This document shows positions 43,344-52,609 of a stretch of 61,130 nt of DNA, piece by piece (position 1 is the stretch's first letter; every line of letters starts with the position of its first letter). The notes under the pieces were generated by a model that was not told the DNA's origin, made no database searches, and saw only the letters and a program-made list of their open reading frames with translations. The position numbers were made by a program, and so were the translations under genes. The stretch lies in assembly GCF_937926365.1 (NCBI RefSeq), contig NZ_CALAOH010000137.1:1-61130 (forward strand), written 5' to 3'. The stretch comes from an uncultured Azohydromonas sp. Lineage in GTDB: Bacteria > Pseudomonadota > Gammaproteobacteria > Burkholderiales > Burkholderiaceae_C.

Positions 43344-45475
43344 GCGAAGATCGCAAGACGATCAGCGGCCGGACCGTGGCGAAGTGCATCTTCGTGGGGG
43401 CCGCCGCGCTGGGCGCCATGGTTGCGGGCACCTGGCTGTCGGGCGCCGCCTTCGTGGTGCAGAACAAGCAGTACGGCGTCATCCCGCATGTGCGGCTCAC
43501 GAGCCTGCCGAAGTATTGGGACCGCCATGGTGCCGACCCTGTGCAGCGGCCCCGGCTGGTGAAGGCCACGGCCGGGGGCTACGCCTTCGCGCTGGGCATC
43601 GTGCCGGCGGCCATCCTCGTGTCGCGGCTGCGTCGCCGCCGCGCGCTGTACGGGGATGCGCGCTTCGCGGACGCTGCCGAGGTGGAGGCCGCCAGGCTGC
43701 TCACCGGCGAGGGGATCATCGTCGGCAAGTTCCAGGGCCGCTACCTGACGTTTCCCGGCCAGCAGTACGTGTGGGTCGCCGCGCCGCCGCGAAGCGGGAA
43801 GGGCCGCGGCATCGCCGTCACCAACCTGCTGAACTTCCCCGGCAGCACCATCGTGCTCGACGTCAAGGGCGAACTTTTCGATGCCACGTCTGGCATCCGC
43901 GCCGCCTACGGGCAGCAGGTGTTCCGCTTCGCACCCTTCGACGAGGAAACCTTCAGGACGTGCCGCTACAACCCGCTGGGCTACATCCGGACAGACCCGC
44001 TGCGGCGCGTGGCCGACATCCAGGAAATCGCCCGCATCATCTTCCCCAAGGACGGCAGCAAGGGCGAGGGTGACACGGGCAACTTCTTCGCGGACCAGGC
44101 ATTCGACCTGTTCCAGGGTCTGTGCCTGTACCTGCTGGAGACGCCCGAGCTGCCGCGCACGCTGGGGCAGATGCTGCGGCTGGCCTCGGGGCATGGCGAG
44201 CCGCTGCAAAAGACGCTGGCCGACCTCATCAACGACCGCATCAAGGCCAAGCGAGCGCTGTCCTCGGAGTGCGCTGACGCTCTGAACCGCGTGCTGTCCA
44301 GCCCGGCCAACACCTTCGGCGGCATCAAGAGCACCTTCACCGGCCCGCTGACGATCTTCGCGGACCCGCTGCTCGATGCGGCCACCAGCACCAACGACTT
44401 CGACCTGCGGCAGGTGCGCCGTGAGCTGATGAGCATCTACCTGTGCATCCCGCAGCGAAAGCTCGCGCAGGCTCGGCTGCTTACCACGCTGCTGCTCACC
44501 CAGGCCATCAACCTCAACACCGACAAGCTGCCCGAGCAAGACACGACGCTCAAGCACCAATGCTTGATGCTGCTGGACGAGTTCACCGTCCCGGGACGCA
44601 TCGACGTGATCGCGCGGACCATCGGCCTGATGCCGGGCTACGACATGCGGCTGCTCATCATCTGCCAGTCCGAGGCGCAGGTGGCCGGCGAGTACGGCAA
44701 AGAGACGGCGCGCGCCATGCGTACCGCCATCGCGCTGCAGGTGCTCTTTGCCCCGAAGGAGACCGAAGACGCCGAGGCGTACTCCAAGATGCTCGGCACC
44801 TACACCGAGCGCAACGTCAGCCACAGCCACGGCACCTCGCACGGCAAGGGCGGGGGCGGCAGCAGCACCGGGCAGAACGAGGCACAGGCCAGCCGCCCGC
44901 TGATGTACCCGCAGGAGCTGCGGCTGTTGGACAGCAGGAAGCAGATCCTCATGCTGGAGGGGCACCGCCCCATCCTGTGCGACAAGTCCTATTGGGACCA
45001 GGACCCGGCGCTCAAGGGTCGCGCGATACCACCAGCCAAGGTGCAGCCGCTGGACGTGAAGCTGCACCTGGCCAGGGTCCATAAGCAGGTGCGCCCGATG
45101 CGGCCCGACGAAGGCGTGTCGGAGCCGCTGCCCATGGAGCGCCTGGCGATCAACACCGCCGCGCTGCCGCCGGTCAAGGCCAACGCCTCGCCGGTGGAAG
45201 TCAAGGCGCTGGTGACCGGCATGTGGACCGCCATGGGCGGCGAGCCGCTGGACGAGGGCACCGCCAAGAAGCTGCGCAAGCCGCGCGCGCCCAAGGCCCC
45301 CGCCGCCGCACCAGCCGCGGCGCTGAAGAAGGGCAGGGTGGGCAAGCCGGCCCCGACCCTGGATGACGTGAACGACGCCGCTACCGCCGCCGGGGGCAGC
45401 GCCTACGACGACGAGCTGCCCGCCGACTTCGGCATGCCCCCCGCTGCCGGCTCCTCCCACCCCTATCACCCCTGA
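43340..45475 (+). CDS. virD4: VirD4 coupling protein
   Basis: 711 aa from ATG 43340. Two N-terminal membrane helices precede Walker A (AAPPRSGKGRGIAVTN, about residue 150) and Walker B (CLMLLDEFTVPGRIDVIA, about 410). The C-terminal 130 residues are Ala/Pro/Lys-rich and probably disordered, perhaps for substrate docking. Delivers the relaxosome to the channel. Confidence 0.95.
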   Translation: MSEDRKTISGRTVAKCIFVGAAALGAMVAGTWLSGAAFVVQNKQYGVIPHVRLTSLPKYWDRHGADPVQRPRLVKATAGGYAFALGIVPAAILVSRLRRRRALYGDARFADAAEVEAARLLTGEGIIVGKFQGRYLTFPGQQYVWVAAPPRSGKGRGIAVTNLLNFPGSTIVLDVKGELFDATSGIRAAYGQQVFRFAPFDEETFRTCRYNPLGYIRTDPLRRVADIQEIARIIFPKDGSKGEGDTGNFFADQAFDLFQGLCLYLLETPELPRTLGQMLRLASGHGEPLQKTLADLINDRIKAKRALSSECADALNRVLSSPANTFGGIKSTFTGPLTIFADPLLDAATSTNDFDLRQVRRELMSIYLCIPQRKLAQARLLTTLLLTQAINLNTDKLPEQDTTLKHQCLMLLDEFTVPGRIDVIARTIGLMPGYDMRLLIICQSEAQVAGEYGKETARAMRTAIALQVLFAPKETEDAEAYSKMLGTYTERNVSHSHGTSHGKGGGGSSTGQNEAQASRPLMYPQELRLLDSRKQILMLEGHRPILCDKSYWDQDPALKGRAIPPAKVQPLDVKLHLARVHKQVRPMRPDEGVSEPLPMERLAINTAALPPVKANASPVEVKALVTGMWTAMGGEPLDEGTAKKLRKPRAPKAPAAAPAAALKKGRVGKPAPTLDDVNDAATAAGGSAYDDELPADFGMPPAAGSSHPYHP

Positions 45476-45487
45476 AGGAAACGCCCG

Positions 45488-46153
45488 ATGCGAACCACGA
45501 TCCTGACCGCATCCCTGGCGCTGGCCGGTGTCCTTGCCGGCTGCTCGTCGGCGCCCAAGGTGGCACAGGCCCCGGAGCACACCCGGCGCGAGGTCAACGA
45601 CCCGGCGCGCATCGCCATGCTGGCTGCCACGGCAGAACTCGACCGCGCCCGCGCGGAGCTGGCGCTGCAGCGGCGCATGAGCGAGGCGCAGCGCCTGATG
45701 AACGAGGCACAGAACCCGGCCATGGTGCGCACCGCGCTGGGCATCCCGGTGCTGGACGTCGCCGCCAAGGGCGCCAACGTGGTATTCACGGTGCGCTTCC
45801 CCAGCGGCGGCAGGACGCTGACGCTGTCTCCGCGTGCACGCACGGTGCTGGCCAGCGCGGCGCAGAAGGCGCCGCTGGTGATGGTGCGCGGGCGTACGGA
45901 CGCGGTGCGGGCCACGCTGGCGGACGAGCGCATCGCGCGCGAGCGTGCCGAGGCCGCCCAGGTGCTGCTGGTGCAGCTCGGCGTGCCCCCGCAGCGCATT
46001 CGCACCACTTGGCAGGCCGCAGGCGACTCGGTGGCGCCGGTGAACACGGTTGAGGGCCGTGCGCTCAACCGCCGCGTGGAAATCGAGCTGTACGGCGCCG
46101 AGCCGGCACCAGGCTTCCTGGAGGACACCACCGCGACGGTGGCGCAACAGTGA
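45488..46153 (+). CDS. OmpA-like lipoprotein of the conjugation operon
   Basis: 221 aa. Lipobox LAGVLAGC at residues 12-19, then a helical region (ELDRARAELALQRRMSEAQR) and an OmpA-type peptidoglycan-binding domain with VMVRGRTDAV and GRALNRRVEIEL. It would anchor the secretion complex to the cell wall and may stand in for the missing VirB7. Confidence 0.8.
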   Translation: MRTTILTASLALAGVLAGCSSAPKVAQAPEHTRREVNDPARIAMLAATAELDRARAELALQRRMSEAQRLMNEAQNPAMVRTALGIPVLDVAAKGANVVFTVRFPSGGRTLTLSPRARTVLASAAQKAPLVMVRGRTDAVRATLADERIARERAEAAQVLLVQLGVPPQRIRTTWQAAGDSVAPVNTVEGRALNRRVEIELYGAEPAPGFLEDTTATVAQQ

Positions 46154-46162
46154 GGGCCGGGC

Positions 46163-48625
46163 ATGGAAAAGCACCTGGGCACCCGCTACGAGCTGCTGGC
46201 CGAGGGTCGGGAGTCACGCACGTTCATTGACCCGCAGCGTGCAGGCGCTGCCTTCTTTGACGCCCATCGTGACGAGCTGCCGCAGCTGGTGCAGCACGAT
46301 GTGTATTCCATCAATGGGGGCGACCCGCAGGCGCGCCACGCGATCATTGGCGTGACCGAGCACGACAGCGCCGGTGCTCCCGCGCACAAACTGCTGGGTA
46401 TGCCGGCCGACGTGCGCCAAGGCTACGACGCGGCGGCACAGCGCAGCCCGGCCAAGGCCATCTCGTTGACCGAGGAGCCACACCAGTCCCAGGGCCTGCA
46501 CTCCGGGCTGACCAATGCCCCGCGCGAGCCGGTGACGCTGGCGCTGTATGAGCGTTTCGAGCTCCACCGTAAGGACCATGCACCGCAGCAGTTCGGCAAC
46601 GCCCGGCAAGCCGGTGCTGCTTTCTACGCCGCGCCCATCGAGCAGCAGCCGCGCCTCGTGCACCTCCAGCCGGATCGGGAGCCGCGCGAAGTCGGCTCCA
46701 CCGCATGGACGGTGGGCATGCTCACGGACCTCGGCGTGTACCAGCACCCGAACAAGCTCCTCGCCAACGATCTGCTGGTGGACGTGGACGTGCGCGCGGG
46801 CTACTTCAGCGCGATGGAGCAGTCCGTCATCAACGGGCTCCATGTCACCGACTGGACAGCGGCCACGGACAGCAGTCGATGGGTGGTGCCCAAGCTCGAT
46901 CAGCGTCTGTACGGTGACTTGCAGGAGCTGACGATGAACCACCGGGAGCTGGCGCTGCAGGCCTGGCTCGACCATGCGCCTGAGGATGTGCAGCGTCCCA
47001 CGTTCATTGACCTGTCCACCGGGCAGGTCGCCACGCTGGACAAGACGGCCGACATGAGCGTGGCCAGGAGCGTCCAGCGCTACGTGTACGGGCAGCTCCC
47101 GGTGCTGGTGCCGCCGCTTGACCCGAAGGCCGCACACCTTGCGCCGGCCCATGCCGCAGCGATGGCGCTGCTGCCACAGGACCGGTCAGCCACGGCGACG
47201 CAAGAAGCCACCGCCGGCGCCCCGACACCGCCTGAGCCAATGCCGCAGGCAACCCAGCCCGAGCCCTTGAAAGGAGCCTCCGTGAGCGAACAGCAGAACC
47301 CGGCGCCCAAGCCACAGCAGCAGGTTTCCGAGAAGCAGGCTGGCGAGCCGGTGCGCAACGGCAGCAGCGTGATGGAACGCCTCACGTACAGCAAGCGCAG
47401 CACGCCTGAAGGCGTGTGCTATGACGTGCGGGCCTACGACGCTGGCAACAAGCTGCTGGCCGAGCACAAGGACGTCTCACTGGACGATCTGTCGGTGCCG
47501 CTGGGACAGCGCGTGGTCAATGCGCTCATCGACGCCAAGGGGCGCACCGGCACCATCACTGCTGCGCAGATCGAAGCGCCGGAGCAGCGCCCGGTGCAGG
47601 CGGCGCGCGCCGAAGTGGTGAACACCATCGAGCCGGCCGCGGAGCGCGTGCAGGCAGCGGTGCAGCAGGCTGCTCAGGAGACACAGCAGACTGCTGCACC
47701 TGAGCCGGTGGCACAGCCCTCACGGCCTGCCTGGCAGGACATGCGTTTCTTCCAGCACGCCCTGCATGACCACACCGAGGGCGGACGCGTGGCGCGTGAA
47801 ATGGTGGGCGTGCCCGAGCCCGCCGCTGCCGCTGTGCCGGCACCGCAGCCGGCGCAGCCGCTGGACCCACGCTCTGCGAAGGAGGCCAGGCAGCGCGAAC
47901 TGCTGGCGGCGCTGTACGAGCGGTTCGACGTGCGCGGCAACGACTACCTGTTCAAGGGCGAGGCGGGCCGCGTGGCCTTCACCGACCACGGCAAGCAACT
48001 GTCCAGCAAGACGGACATCCCGGCGGTCGTACGCGCCATGGCCGACATGGCGCAGGCCAAAGGTTGGGAGGGTATCCGTATCAATGGCACGCCAGAGTTC
48101 AAGCGGTCCGTGTGGCTGGAGGCCAGCCTGCGCGGCATCGACGTGCAGGGCCACACGCCCACCGCCGAGGACCGCAAGCGGCTGACGCAGGCCCAGGCAC
48201 AGCAGCAGGCCGCGAAGGAGAAGCAGGGGCCGCAACAGGCCGCAGCGAAGCAGCCCGAGCGCAGCGGCAACACGATGGAGCAGGCCGCGCCGGCACAGGG
48301 CAGCGCCCAGCAGCCGGCGCAGCAGCAGCCCGCCGCACGGGCCGCCCAGCAGGCGGCACAGCAGTCGCAGGCGCCCGCGGTCGACGTGAAGCGCGAGCAG
48401 GCGATGAACGCCATGCGCTCCTATCTGGACACCCAGAAGCTCGATGCCGCGACCGTAGCGGACGCCATGAAGGAGTGGGGCGCGCATATCGACAAGGCGA
48501 TTGCGCAGGGCAAGGCAGTGCCCACGGTGCAGGTCTATGACCCGGCGGTGGCACGCACTGCGGCGCCGACGCAGGCTGTCGTGCCACAGGTGGCCACGCA
48601 GGAGCGAGCGGCTCCCACTAGGTAA
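46163..48625 (+). CDS. Large polyvalent protein with LPD7 domain
   Basis: 820 aa. The N-terminal third carries two related segments (residues 8-45, YELLAEGRESRTFIDPQRAG; 129-170, YERFELHRKDHAPQQFGNAR), each ending in AGAAFF/AGAAFY. A middle Gln/Pro linker, a small domain at about 400-460 (RLTYSKRSTPEGVCYDVRAY), and an LPD7 domain at about 580-680 (YERFDVRGNDYLFKGEAGRV, GWEGIRINGTPEFKRSVWLE) follow. Polyvalent proteins of this class accompany conjugative elements and may be sent into recipients. A strong internal ribosome binding site lies at 47272. Confidence 0.75.
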   Translation: MEKHLGTRYELLAEGRESRTFIDPQRAGAAFFDAHRDELPQLVQHDVYSINGGDPQARHAIIGVTEHDSAGAPAHKLLGMPADVRQGYDAAAQRSPAKAISLTEEPHQSQGLHSGLTNAPREPVTLALYERFELHRKDHAPQQFGNARQAGAAFYAAPIEQQPRLVHLQPDREPREVGSTAWTVGMLTDLGVYQHPNKLLANDLLVDVDVRAGYFSAMEQSVINGLHVTDWTAATDSSRWVVPKLDQRLYGDLQELTMNHRELALQAWLDHAPEDVQRPTFIDLSTGQVATLDKTADMSVARSVQRYVYGQLPVLVPPLDPKAAHLAPAHAAAMALLPQDRSATATQEATAGAPTPPEPMPQATQPEPLKGASVSEQQNPAPKPQQQVSEKQAGEPVRNGSSVMERLTYSKRSTPEGVCYDVRAYDAGNKLLAEHKDVSLDDLSVPLGQRVVNALIDAKGRTGTITAAQIEAPEQRPVQAARAEVVNTIEPAAERVQAAVQQAAQETQQTAAPEPVAQPSRPAWQDMRFFQHALHDHTEGGRVAREMVGVPEPAAAAVPAPQPAQPLDPRSAKEARQRELLAALYERFDVRGNDYLFKGEAGRVAFTDHGKQLSSKTDIPAVVRAMADMAQAKGWEGIRINGTPEFKRSVWLEASLRGIDVQGHTPTAEDRKRLTQAQAQQQAAKEKQGPQQAAAKQPERSGNTMEQAAPAQGSAQQPAQQQPAARAAQQAAQQSQAPAVDVKREQAMNAMRSYLDTQKLDAATVADAMKEWGAHIDKAIAQGKAVPTVQVYDPAVARTAAPTQAVVPQVATQERAAPTR
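47282..48625 (+). CDS. Possible internal product of the LPD7 gene
   Basis: Within the 820-codon frame, AAGGAG (47271-47276) is followed 5 bases later by an in-frame GTG 47282 that opens with VSEQQNPAPKPQQQVSEKQA. This would make a separate 447-aa protein with the small middle domain and the LPD7 domain. It looks like a former gene start retained after a fusion, or a real nested start. Confidence 0.5.
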   Translation: MSEQQNPAPKPQQQVSEKQAGEPVRNGSSVMERLTYSKRSTPEGVCYDVRAYDAGNKLLAEHKDVSLDDLSVPLGQRVVNALIDAKGRTGTITAAQIEAPEQRPVQAARAEVVNTIEPAAERVQAAVQQAAQETQQTAAPEPVAQPSRPAWQDMRFFQHALHDHTEGGRVAREMVGVPEPAAAAVPAPQPAQPLDPRSAKEARQRELLAALYERFDVRGNDYLFKGEAGRVAFTDHGKQLSSKTDIPAVVRAMADMAQAKGWEGIRINGTPEFKRSVWLEASLRGIDVQGHTPTAEDRKRLTQAQAQQQAAKEKQGPQQAAAKQPERSGNTMEQAAPAQGSAQQPAQQQPAARAAQQAAQQSQAPAVDVKREQAMNAMRSYLDTQKLDAATVADAMKEWGAHIDKAIAQGKAVPTVQVYDPAVARTAAPTQAVVPQVATQERAAPTR

Positions 48626-48640
48626 CAGCCCCGCATCCGT

Positions 48641-48677
48641 GCCCGGGGGGAGCTGCAACTCCGGGTTGTCCTTTTTT
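48641..48677 (+). terminator. Possible terminator after the conjugation operon
   Basis: An imperfect GC hairpin (CCCGG ... GGAG, loop CTGCAA, CTCC GGG) is followed by TTGTCCTTTTTT. The stem has a G bulge, so strength is uncertain, but the site directly follows the LPD7 stop. Confidence 0.4.
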
Positions 48678-48739
48678 CACCCCACGCCTTGCCTGGCCTG
48701 CCGCTCGCGGGTCCAGTCATCGACCATCAGGAGCCAGCC

Positions 48740-49084
48740 ATGAACCACCCGACGACAACTCGCCGCAACCTCGCGGTCATCGACGCGCTGGCCTGGCCCG
48801 CGCTGGTGCAGTGGGGCGCCTTCCAGCAATTCGGCCCGGAGGCGTTCGGGCTGCCGCTGCTGCTCATCGGCATCTGGACGCTGTTCCGGCTCAACGCCGC
48901 GCTGGAAAACCGGCGCATGACCTTCCGCGTCGCCTTCCCGGTGCTGGGCATGTGGATCATGCCCGGCGACGAGATTGGCGGCGGCCCCTACCGCTTCACC
49001 ACGGCGCTGCTGCTCACCTGGGCCATCTGCGGCGCCATCATCCTGGGGGTGTTCTGGGGGCTGTACCTCGTGCTCGGCCCCTGA
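48740..49084 (+). CDS. Small membrane protein at the end of the conjugation region
   Basis: 114 aa from ATG 48740 with AGGAG upstream. Two or three hydrophobic helices (FGLPLLLIGIWTLFRL, FRVAFPVLGMWIM, TWAICGAIILGVFWGLYLVL). No family recognised. It could be an element-encoded entry-exclusion or membrane accessory protein, judged only by position. Confidence 0.55.
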   Translation: MNHPTTTRRNLAVIDALAWPALVQWGAFQQFGPEAFGLPLLLIGIWTLFRLNAALENRRMTFRVAFPVLGMWIMPGDEIGGGPYRFTTALLLTWAICGAIILGVFWGLYLVLGP

Positions 49085-49154
49085 GGCGGCCGCTGTTACG
49101 CAAAGGGCGCCCGGGAAGGCAGCGGCTCACGCGGCATTTTCAGAAACGATAGTG

Positions 49155-49388
49155 ATGGGCAAAGTTGCGAAGCTCCGCCAACGTTGTATTGAATCCCTAG
49201 CACCGCGGTTGGCACAGATAGCTGCGGTTGCCCGACAGCAACAGGAACGCCGCGCGGCTTCGACACCCAACGGGAAGGCGTCCTGTCCAAAGGAAGAACC
49301 GGGTGAGGATGAGAGGCAGGGTGCCTCGCCTACAGCGGACTCACCATCCGAAAGCAATACCGTCGCCGGCCAGCGAAATCCTGTCTGA
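49155..49388 (+). CDS. Possible small basic protein
   Basis: 77 aa (MGKVAKLRQRCIESLAPRLA then QIAAVARQQQERRAAS), a basic helix followed by a polar tail. No good ribosome binding site and no family, so coding status is uncertain. The rest of 49085-49522 shows nothing else. Confidence 0.3.
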   Translation: MGKVAKLRQRCIESLAPRLAQIAAVARQQQERRAASTPNGKASCPKEEPGEDERQGASPTADSPSESNTVAGQRNPV

Positions 49389-49522
49389 CCTGATTATCCC
49401 CGGTATTCAGATTGCTACTCACTGTGAGTTGGCTGTATGGCCTTGATTGCCTGGGCCTTCTCGCTACTCACACTTTTCGTCTTCTCAGCGCGGCGACGGC
49501 ACCGACGTCTTGCCCAGGACGC

Positions 49523-50050
49523 TCAACGGCGGACGACCAAGGCGCACAAGTTGCGCACGTGCCGCGGGCCCGGACGCAAGTCGCCGAGCGAGCGCAACGC
49601 CAGTGGTCCGGCCGCGGCGTCCAGCGCCTTGCCATCCTGGGTCGAGATGACCAGCACCTGCTCGCCCAGGCTTGAGTTGAAGAGCTCGCCCCAGCTGAAC
49701 ACAGCGCGGTAGCCGTCGGTCGCCACGGCCTCGATCACGCCCACGCGGGCGCCCCTATCCGTCGGCGCACCGAAGCCAGCGCGCGCCAGCACGTCACGCA
49801 ACAGCACACCGGCATAGGTCACGCTGCGCTCGCTGGCGCCACTGGCGCTCGACGACACCGTCTGCCGCTGCACAAGACTGACCTGCGGCAGAGCCGCCAA
49901 TCCTGCGGCGTCCAGGGCGACGCCGGCAGGGTTCGCCCCTTCGACCGATAGCAGCGTCGTAGGCGCGCGGGGTCGCGTGTCCGCAGGGCAAGCGGCGGCG
50001 GCCCAAGGCAAGGCCGTGAGCGCGGCGCAAAGCACGACGGTTTTCTTCAT
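49523..50050 (-). CDS. Exported single-domain molybdopterin-fold protein
   Basis: 175 aa with a signal peptide (MKKTVVLCAALTALPWAAAA). The rest resembles the oxidoreductase molybdopterin-binding (SUOX) fold: TYAGVLLRDVLARAGFG, DGYRAVFSWGELFN and a C-terminal PGPRHVRNLCALVV. The Cys that ligates molybdenum in sulfite-oxidase enzymes has no counterpart here (Ser-rich SSSASG at that place), so it may bind the cofactor or another ligand without catalysis. It is divergent from modB across a ModE-type site. Confidence 0.7.
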   Translation of the reverse strand: MKKTVVLCAALTALPWAAAACPADTRPRAPTTLLSVEGANPAGVALDAAGLAALPQVSLVQRQTVSSSASGASERSVTYAGVLLRDVLARAGFGAPTDRGARVGVIEAVATDGYRAVFSWGELFNSSLGEQVLVISTQDGKALDAAAGPLALRSLGDLRPGPRHVRNLCALVVRR

Positions 50051-50183
50051 GAAGTCCTCCAGTGTTGGCCATGCAGTCTCGTGCCGGAAGACGCACGACC
50101 GTGGCCAGCCCCGTTCCCAGGTTCAACGTCTGTGCCGACGGGTGTACTGGCGACCCTCCCGGCACGATCCATGCACTACGATA

Positions 50184-50207
50184 CGTTATGAAGTGAGGTA
50201 TGTAACG
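50184..50207. promoter_or_regulatory. ModE operator ahead of modBAC
   Basis: CGTTATG, 10 bases, TGTAACG: 24 bp with the same overall length and outer bases as the E. coli modA operator (CGTTAT ... TAACG). It ends 10 bases before modB and lies between modB and the divergent 50050 gene, so molybdate-bound ModE could repress both. Confidence 0.7.
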
Positions 50208-50217
50208 TTTGTCTGGA

Positions 50218-50892
50218 ATGTCCGAGTTGCTACAACAGTTCGACGCGGCGCCCTTGGCGCTCACCCTGCAGGTGGCCATCGTGGCCACGCTGCTGGCCCT
50301 GCTGCTGGGCGTGGCGCTGGGCTGGGCGTTCGCCCGCACCCGGCTGCCCGGACGCGGCGTGCTGGAGGCGGTGTGCATGCTGCCGCTGGTGCTGCCACCG
50401 ACGGTGCTGGGCTACGGCATCCTGCTGCTCATGGGCCGCCACGGCGTGCTGGGCGGTTGGCTGCGCGAGCACTTCAACTACACGGTCATCTTCAACTGGC
50501 ACGGCGCGGTGCTGGCCTCGGCGCTGGTGGCGCTGCCGCTGGTGCTCAAGGCCGCCAGCACCGCCTTCTCGCAGGTGGACCGCAACCTGGAGGCCGCCGC
50601 GCGCACGCTGCGCCAGTCACGCTGGAGCGTGTTCGCGCGCGTGACGCTGCCGCTGGCCTGGCCCGGCATCCTGGCCGGCACGCTCCTGGCCTTCGCCCGT
50701 GCCATGGGCGAGTTCGGGGCCTCGCTCATGGTGGCGGGCTCCATCCGCGGCCAGACGCAGACCGCCTCCATGGCCATCTACGACGCCGTGCAGTCCGGCC
50801 AGGACCAGGCCGCGCTGCTGCTGGCTTTTGTGATCTCAGCCGTGTCGGTGGCCATCCTCGTGGCCTCCAACCGTTTCCTGGCCGCGCGCTGA
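50218..50892 (+). CDS. modB: Molybdate ABC transporter permease ModB
   Basis: 224 aa from ATG 50218 (TTG 50209 is an alternative). Five or six membrane helices. The EAA loop is LEAAARTLRQSRWSVFARVT, with the modB-specific RAMGEFGASLMVAGSI block after it. First gene of the molybdate operon, whereas modA is first in most bacteria. Confidence 0.93.
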   Translation: MSELLQQFDAAPLALTLQVAIVATLLALLLGVALGWAFARTRLPGRGVLEAVCMLPLVLPPTVLGYGILLLMGRHGVLGGWLREHFNYTVIFNWHGAVLASALVALPLVLKAASTAFSQVDRNLEAAARTLRQSRWSVFARVTLPLAWPGILAGTLLAFARAMGEFGASLMVAGSIRGQTQTASMAIYDAVQSGQDQAALLLAFVISAVSVAILVASNRFLAAR

Positions 50893-50932
50893 TCCGCATA
50901 CCCCAACGACCTACCCCTGGAGCCTTCCAACC

Positions 50933-51688
50933 ATGAGACTCTCCCGCCGCCTTGCCGCAGTGCTCGTCCTGGCTGCCGCGCCGCTGATGGCCGCCGCGCA
51001 GCAGCTCACGGTGTCCGCCGCCGCCAGTCTCACCGACGCGTTTCGCGAGATCGGCACGCGCTTCGAGGCCGTCAAGCCCGGCACGACGGTGCGCTTCAAC
51101 TTCGCCGCCTCCGGCGTGCTGATCCAGCAGATCCTGCAGGGCGCGCCGGTGGACGTGTTCGTGAGCGCCGACCAGGAGACCATGGACCGTGGCGTCAAGG
51201 AGAAGGTTCTTGATGCCGCCACGCGCCGGGACTTCACCAGCAACTCGCTGGTCATGGTCACGCCCATGGCCGGCGCGCCGACGCTCTCCAGGATCGCTGA
51301 CCTGACCCGGCCCGAGGTCAAGCGCGTGGCCATCGGCAAGCTCGCCACCGTGCCCGTGGGCCGCTACACGAAGCAGTCCCTCGAAGCAGCCAAGGTGTGG
51401 GAGGCGGTGGAGCCCAAGTTCGTGTTCGCCGACAGCGTGCGCCAGGTGCTGGACTACGTCGCGCGTGGCGAGGTGGAAGCCGGCTTCGTCTACCGCACCG
51501 ACGCCGAGCTGATGAAGGACAAGGTGCGCGTCGTACTCACCGCGCGTGACCATGCGCCGGTGACGTACCCAGCGGCGGTCGTGACGGACAGCAGGCAGCC
51601 GGCGCTGGCACGCGAGTTCGTGGCGTTCCTCTCCTCGGCCGAGGCGCAGTCCATCCTCGGCCGCTACGGCTTCGGCAAGCATGATTGA
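50933..51688 (+). CDS. modA: Molybdate-binding periplasmic protein ModA
   Basis: 251 aa with a signal peptide (LAAVLVLAAAPLMAAAQQ). Anion-pocket blocks SAAASLTDAFREIG, FNFAASGVLIQQI and GAPVDVFVSAD, plus VEAGFVYRTDAEL and a C-terminal FVAFLSSAEAQSIL, are as in ModA. It overlaps modC by 8 bases. Confidence 0.95.
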   Translation: MRLSRRLAAVLVLAAAPLMAAAQQLTVSAAASLTDAFREIGTRFEAVKPGTTVRFNFAASGVLIQQILQGAPVDVFVSADQETMDRGVKEKVLDAATRRDFTSNSLVMVTPMAGAPTLSRIADLTRPEVKRVAIGKLATVPVGRYTKQSLEAAKVWEAVEPKFVFADSVRQVLDYVARGEVEAGFVYRTDAELMKDKVRVVLTARDHAPVTYPAAVVTDSRQPALAREFVAFLSSAEAQSILGRYGFGKHD

Positions 51689-52472
51689 CGTCGCCGTCGA
51701 GCTCTCGGTCAGTGACGGGCGCCGGCGCTTCGACCTGGACGTGCGCTTTGCCAGCGAGGCACCGGTGGTCGCGCTCTACGGCCCATCGGGCGCGGGCAAG
51801 TCGCTCACGCTGCAGGCCATGGCCGGGCTGCTGCGGCCGAACGCCGGGCACGTGCGCGTGGGTGGACGCACCTGGTTTGACAGCGCCGGCGGCATCGCCG
51901 TTCCGGCCGAGCAGCGCGGTGCGGGCTACCTGTTCCAGCACTACGCGCTCTTTCCGCACCTGAGCGTGCGCGACAACGTCGCCTTCGGGCTCACGGCCTG
52001 GTGGCGGCGCCTGTCGCGCGCCGACGCCCGGCGCGTGGACGAGTTGCTTGACGGCTTCGGCCTCACGGCGCTGGCGCACAGCCGCCCGGTCACGCTCTCG
52101 GGCGGCCAGCAGCAGCGCGTGGCACTGGCGCGCGCCCTGGCGTGCAACCCCCAGGTGCTGCTGCTGGACGAGCCCTTCGCGGCGCTCAACCCGATGCTGC
52201 GCCAGCAGCTGCGCGAGGAGCTTGGCGCGGTGCGCCAGCGCTGGGGCATCCCGGCGGTGATGATCACGCACGACATGGAAGACGTCCTGGCGCTGGCCAA
52301 CGTCGCCTTCCTCATCGAGGGCGGCCGCGCGGTGCGCGAGGTGGACCTCGACCGTGCGCTGAGCCGCGAGGTGGCCCAGCAGGCACTGCAGCCACAGCCA
52401 CCCCGCGCGCCGCGTGCCCTGGAGGCACGGCTGCGGGCCTTGCTGGCCGCGGGCCACACCGCCACGACATGA
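51681..52472 (+). CDS. modC: Molybdate ABC transporter ATPase ModC, without TOBE domain
   Basis: 263 aa. Walker A GPSGAGKS (34-41), Q-loop YLFQHYALFPHL, signature LSGGQQQRVALARAL, Walker B VLLLDEPFAALN, and H-loop ITHDME. Typical ModC proteins are about 350 aa with a C-terminal molybdate-sensing TOBE domain; this one stops before it. The separate Mop protein encoded next may replace that function. Confidence 0.93.
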   Translation: MIDVAVELSVSDGRRRFDLDVRFASEAPVVALYGPSGAGKSLTLQAMAGLLRPNAGHVRVGGRTWFDSAGGIAVPAEQRGAGYLFQHYALFPHLSVRDNVAFGLTAWWRRLSRADARRVDELLDGFGLTALAHSRPVTLSGGQQQRVALARALACNPQVLLLDEPFAALNPMLRQQLREELGAVRQRWGIPAVMITHDMEDVLALANVAFLIEGGRAVREVDLDRALSREVAQQALQPQPPRAPRALEARLRALLAAGHTATT

Positions 52473-52609
52473 GCCGCGCCGCGACGCCAGGATCAGCCTC
52501 GGCGTGCACCGGCAGCCGTGCTCGCCCGCCACAACCCGGCATTTCCGGCCACCTGGATGCCTTCCAGTTTTTCATTCCGGCCCACAGGCCAAACCCATAG
52601 AGGAACGCC

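Noticed and set aside
42953..46174. A 1073-codon open frame antisense to virB11, virD4 and the lipoprotein gene
   Set aside because: It mirrors strongly supported coding genes in GC-rich DNA, where the complementary frame often stays open. Its composition (Arg/Gln/His-rich) matches no family.
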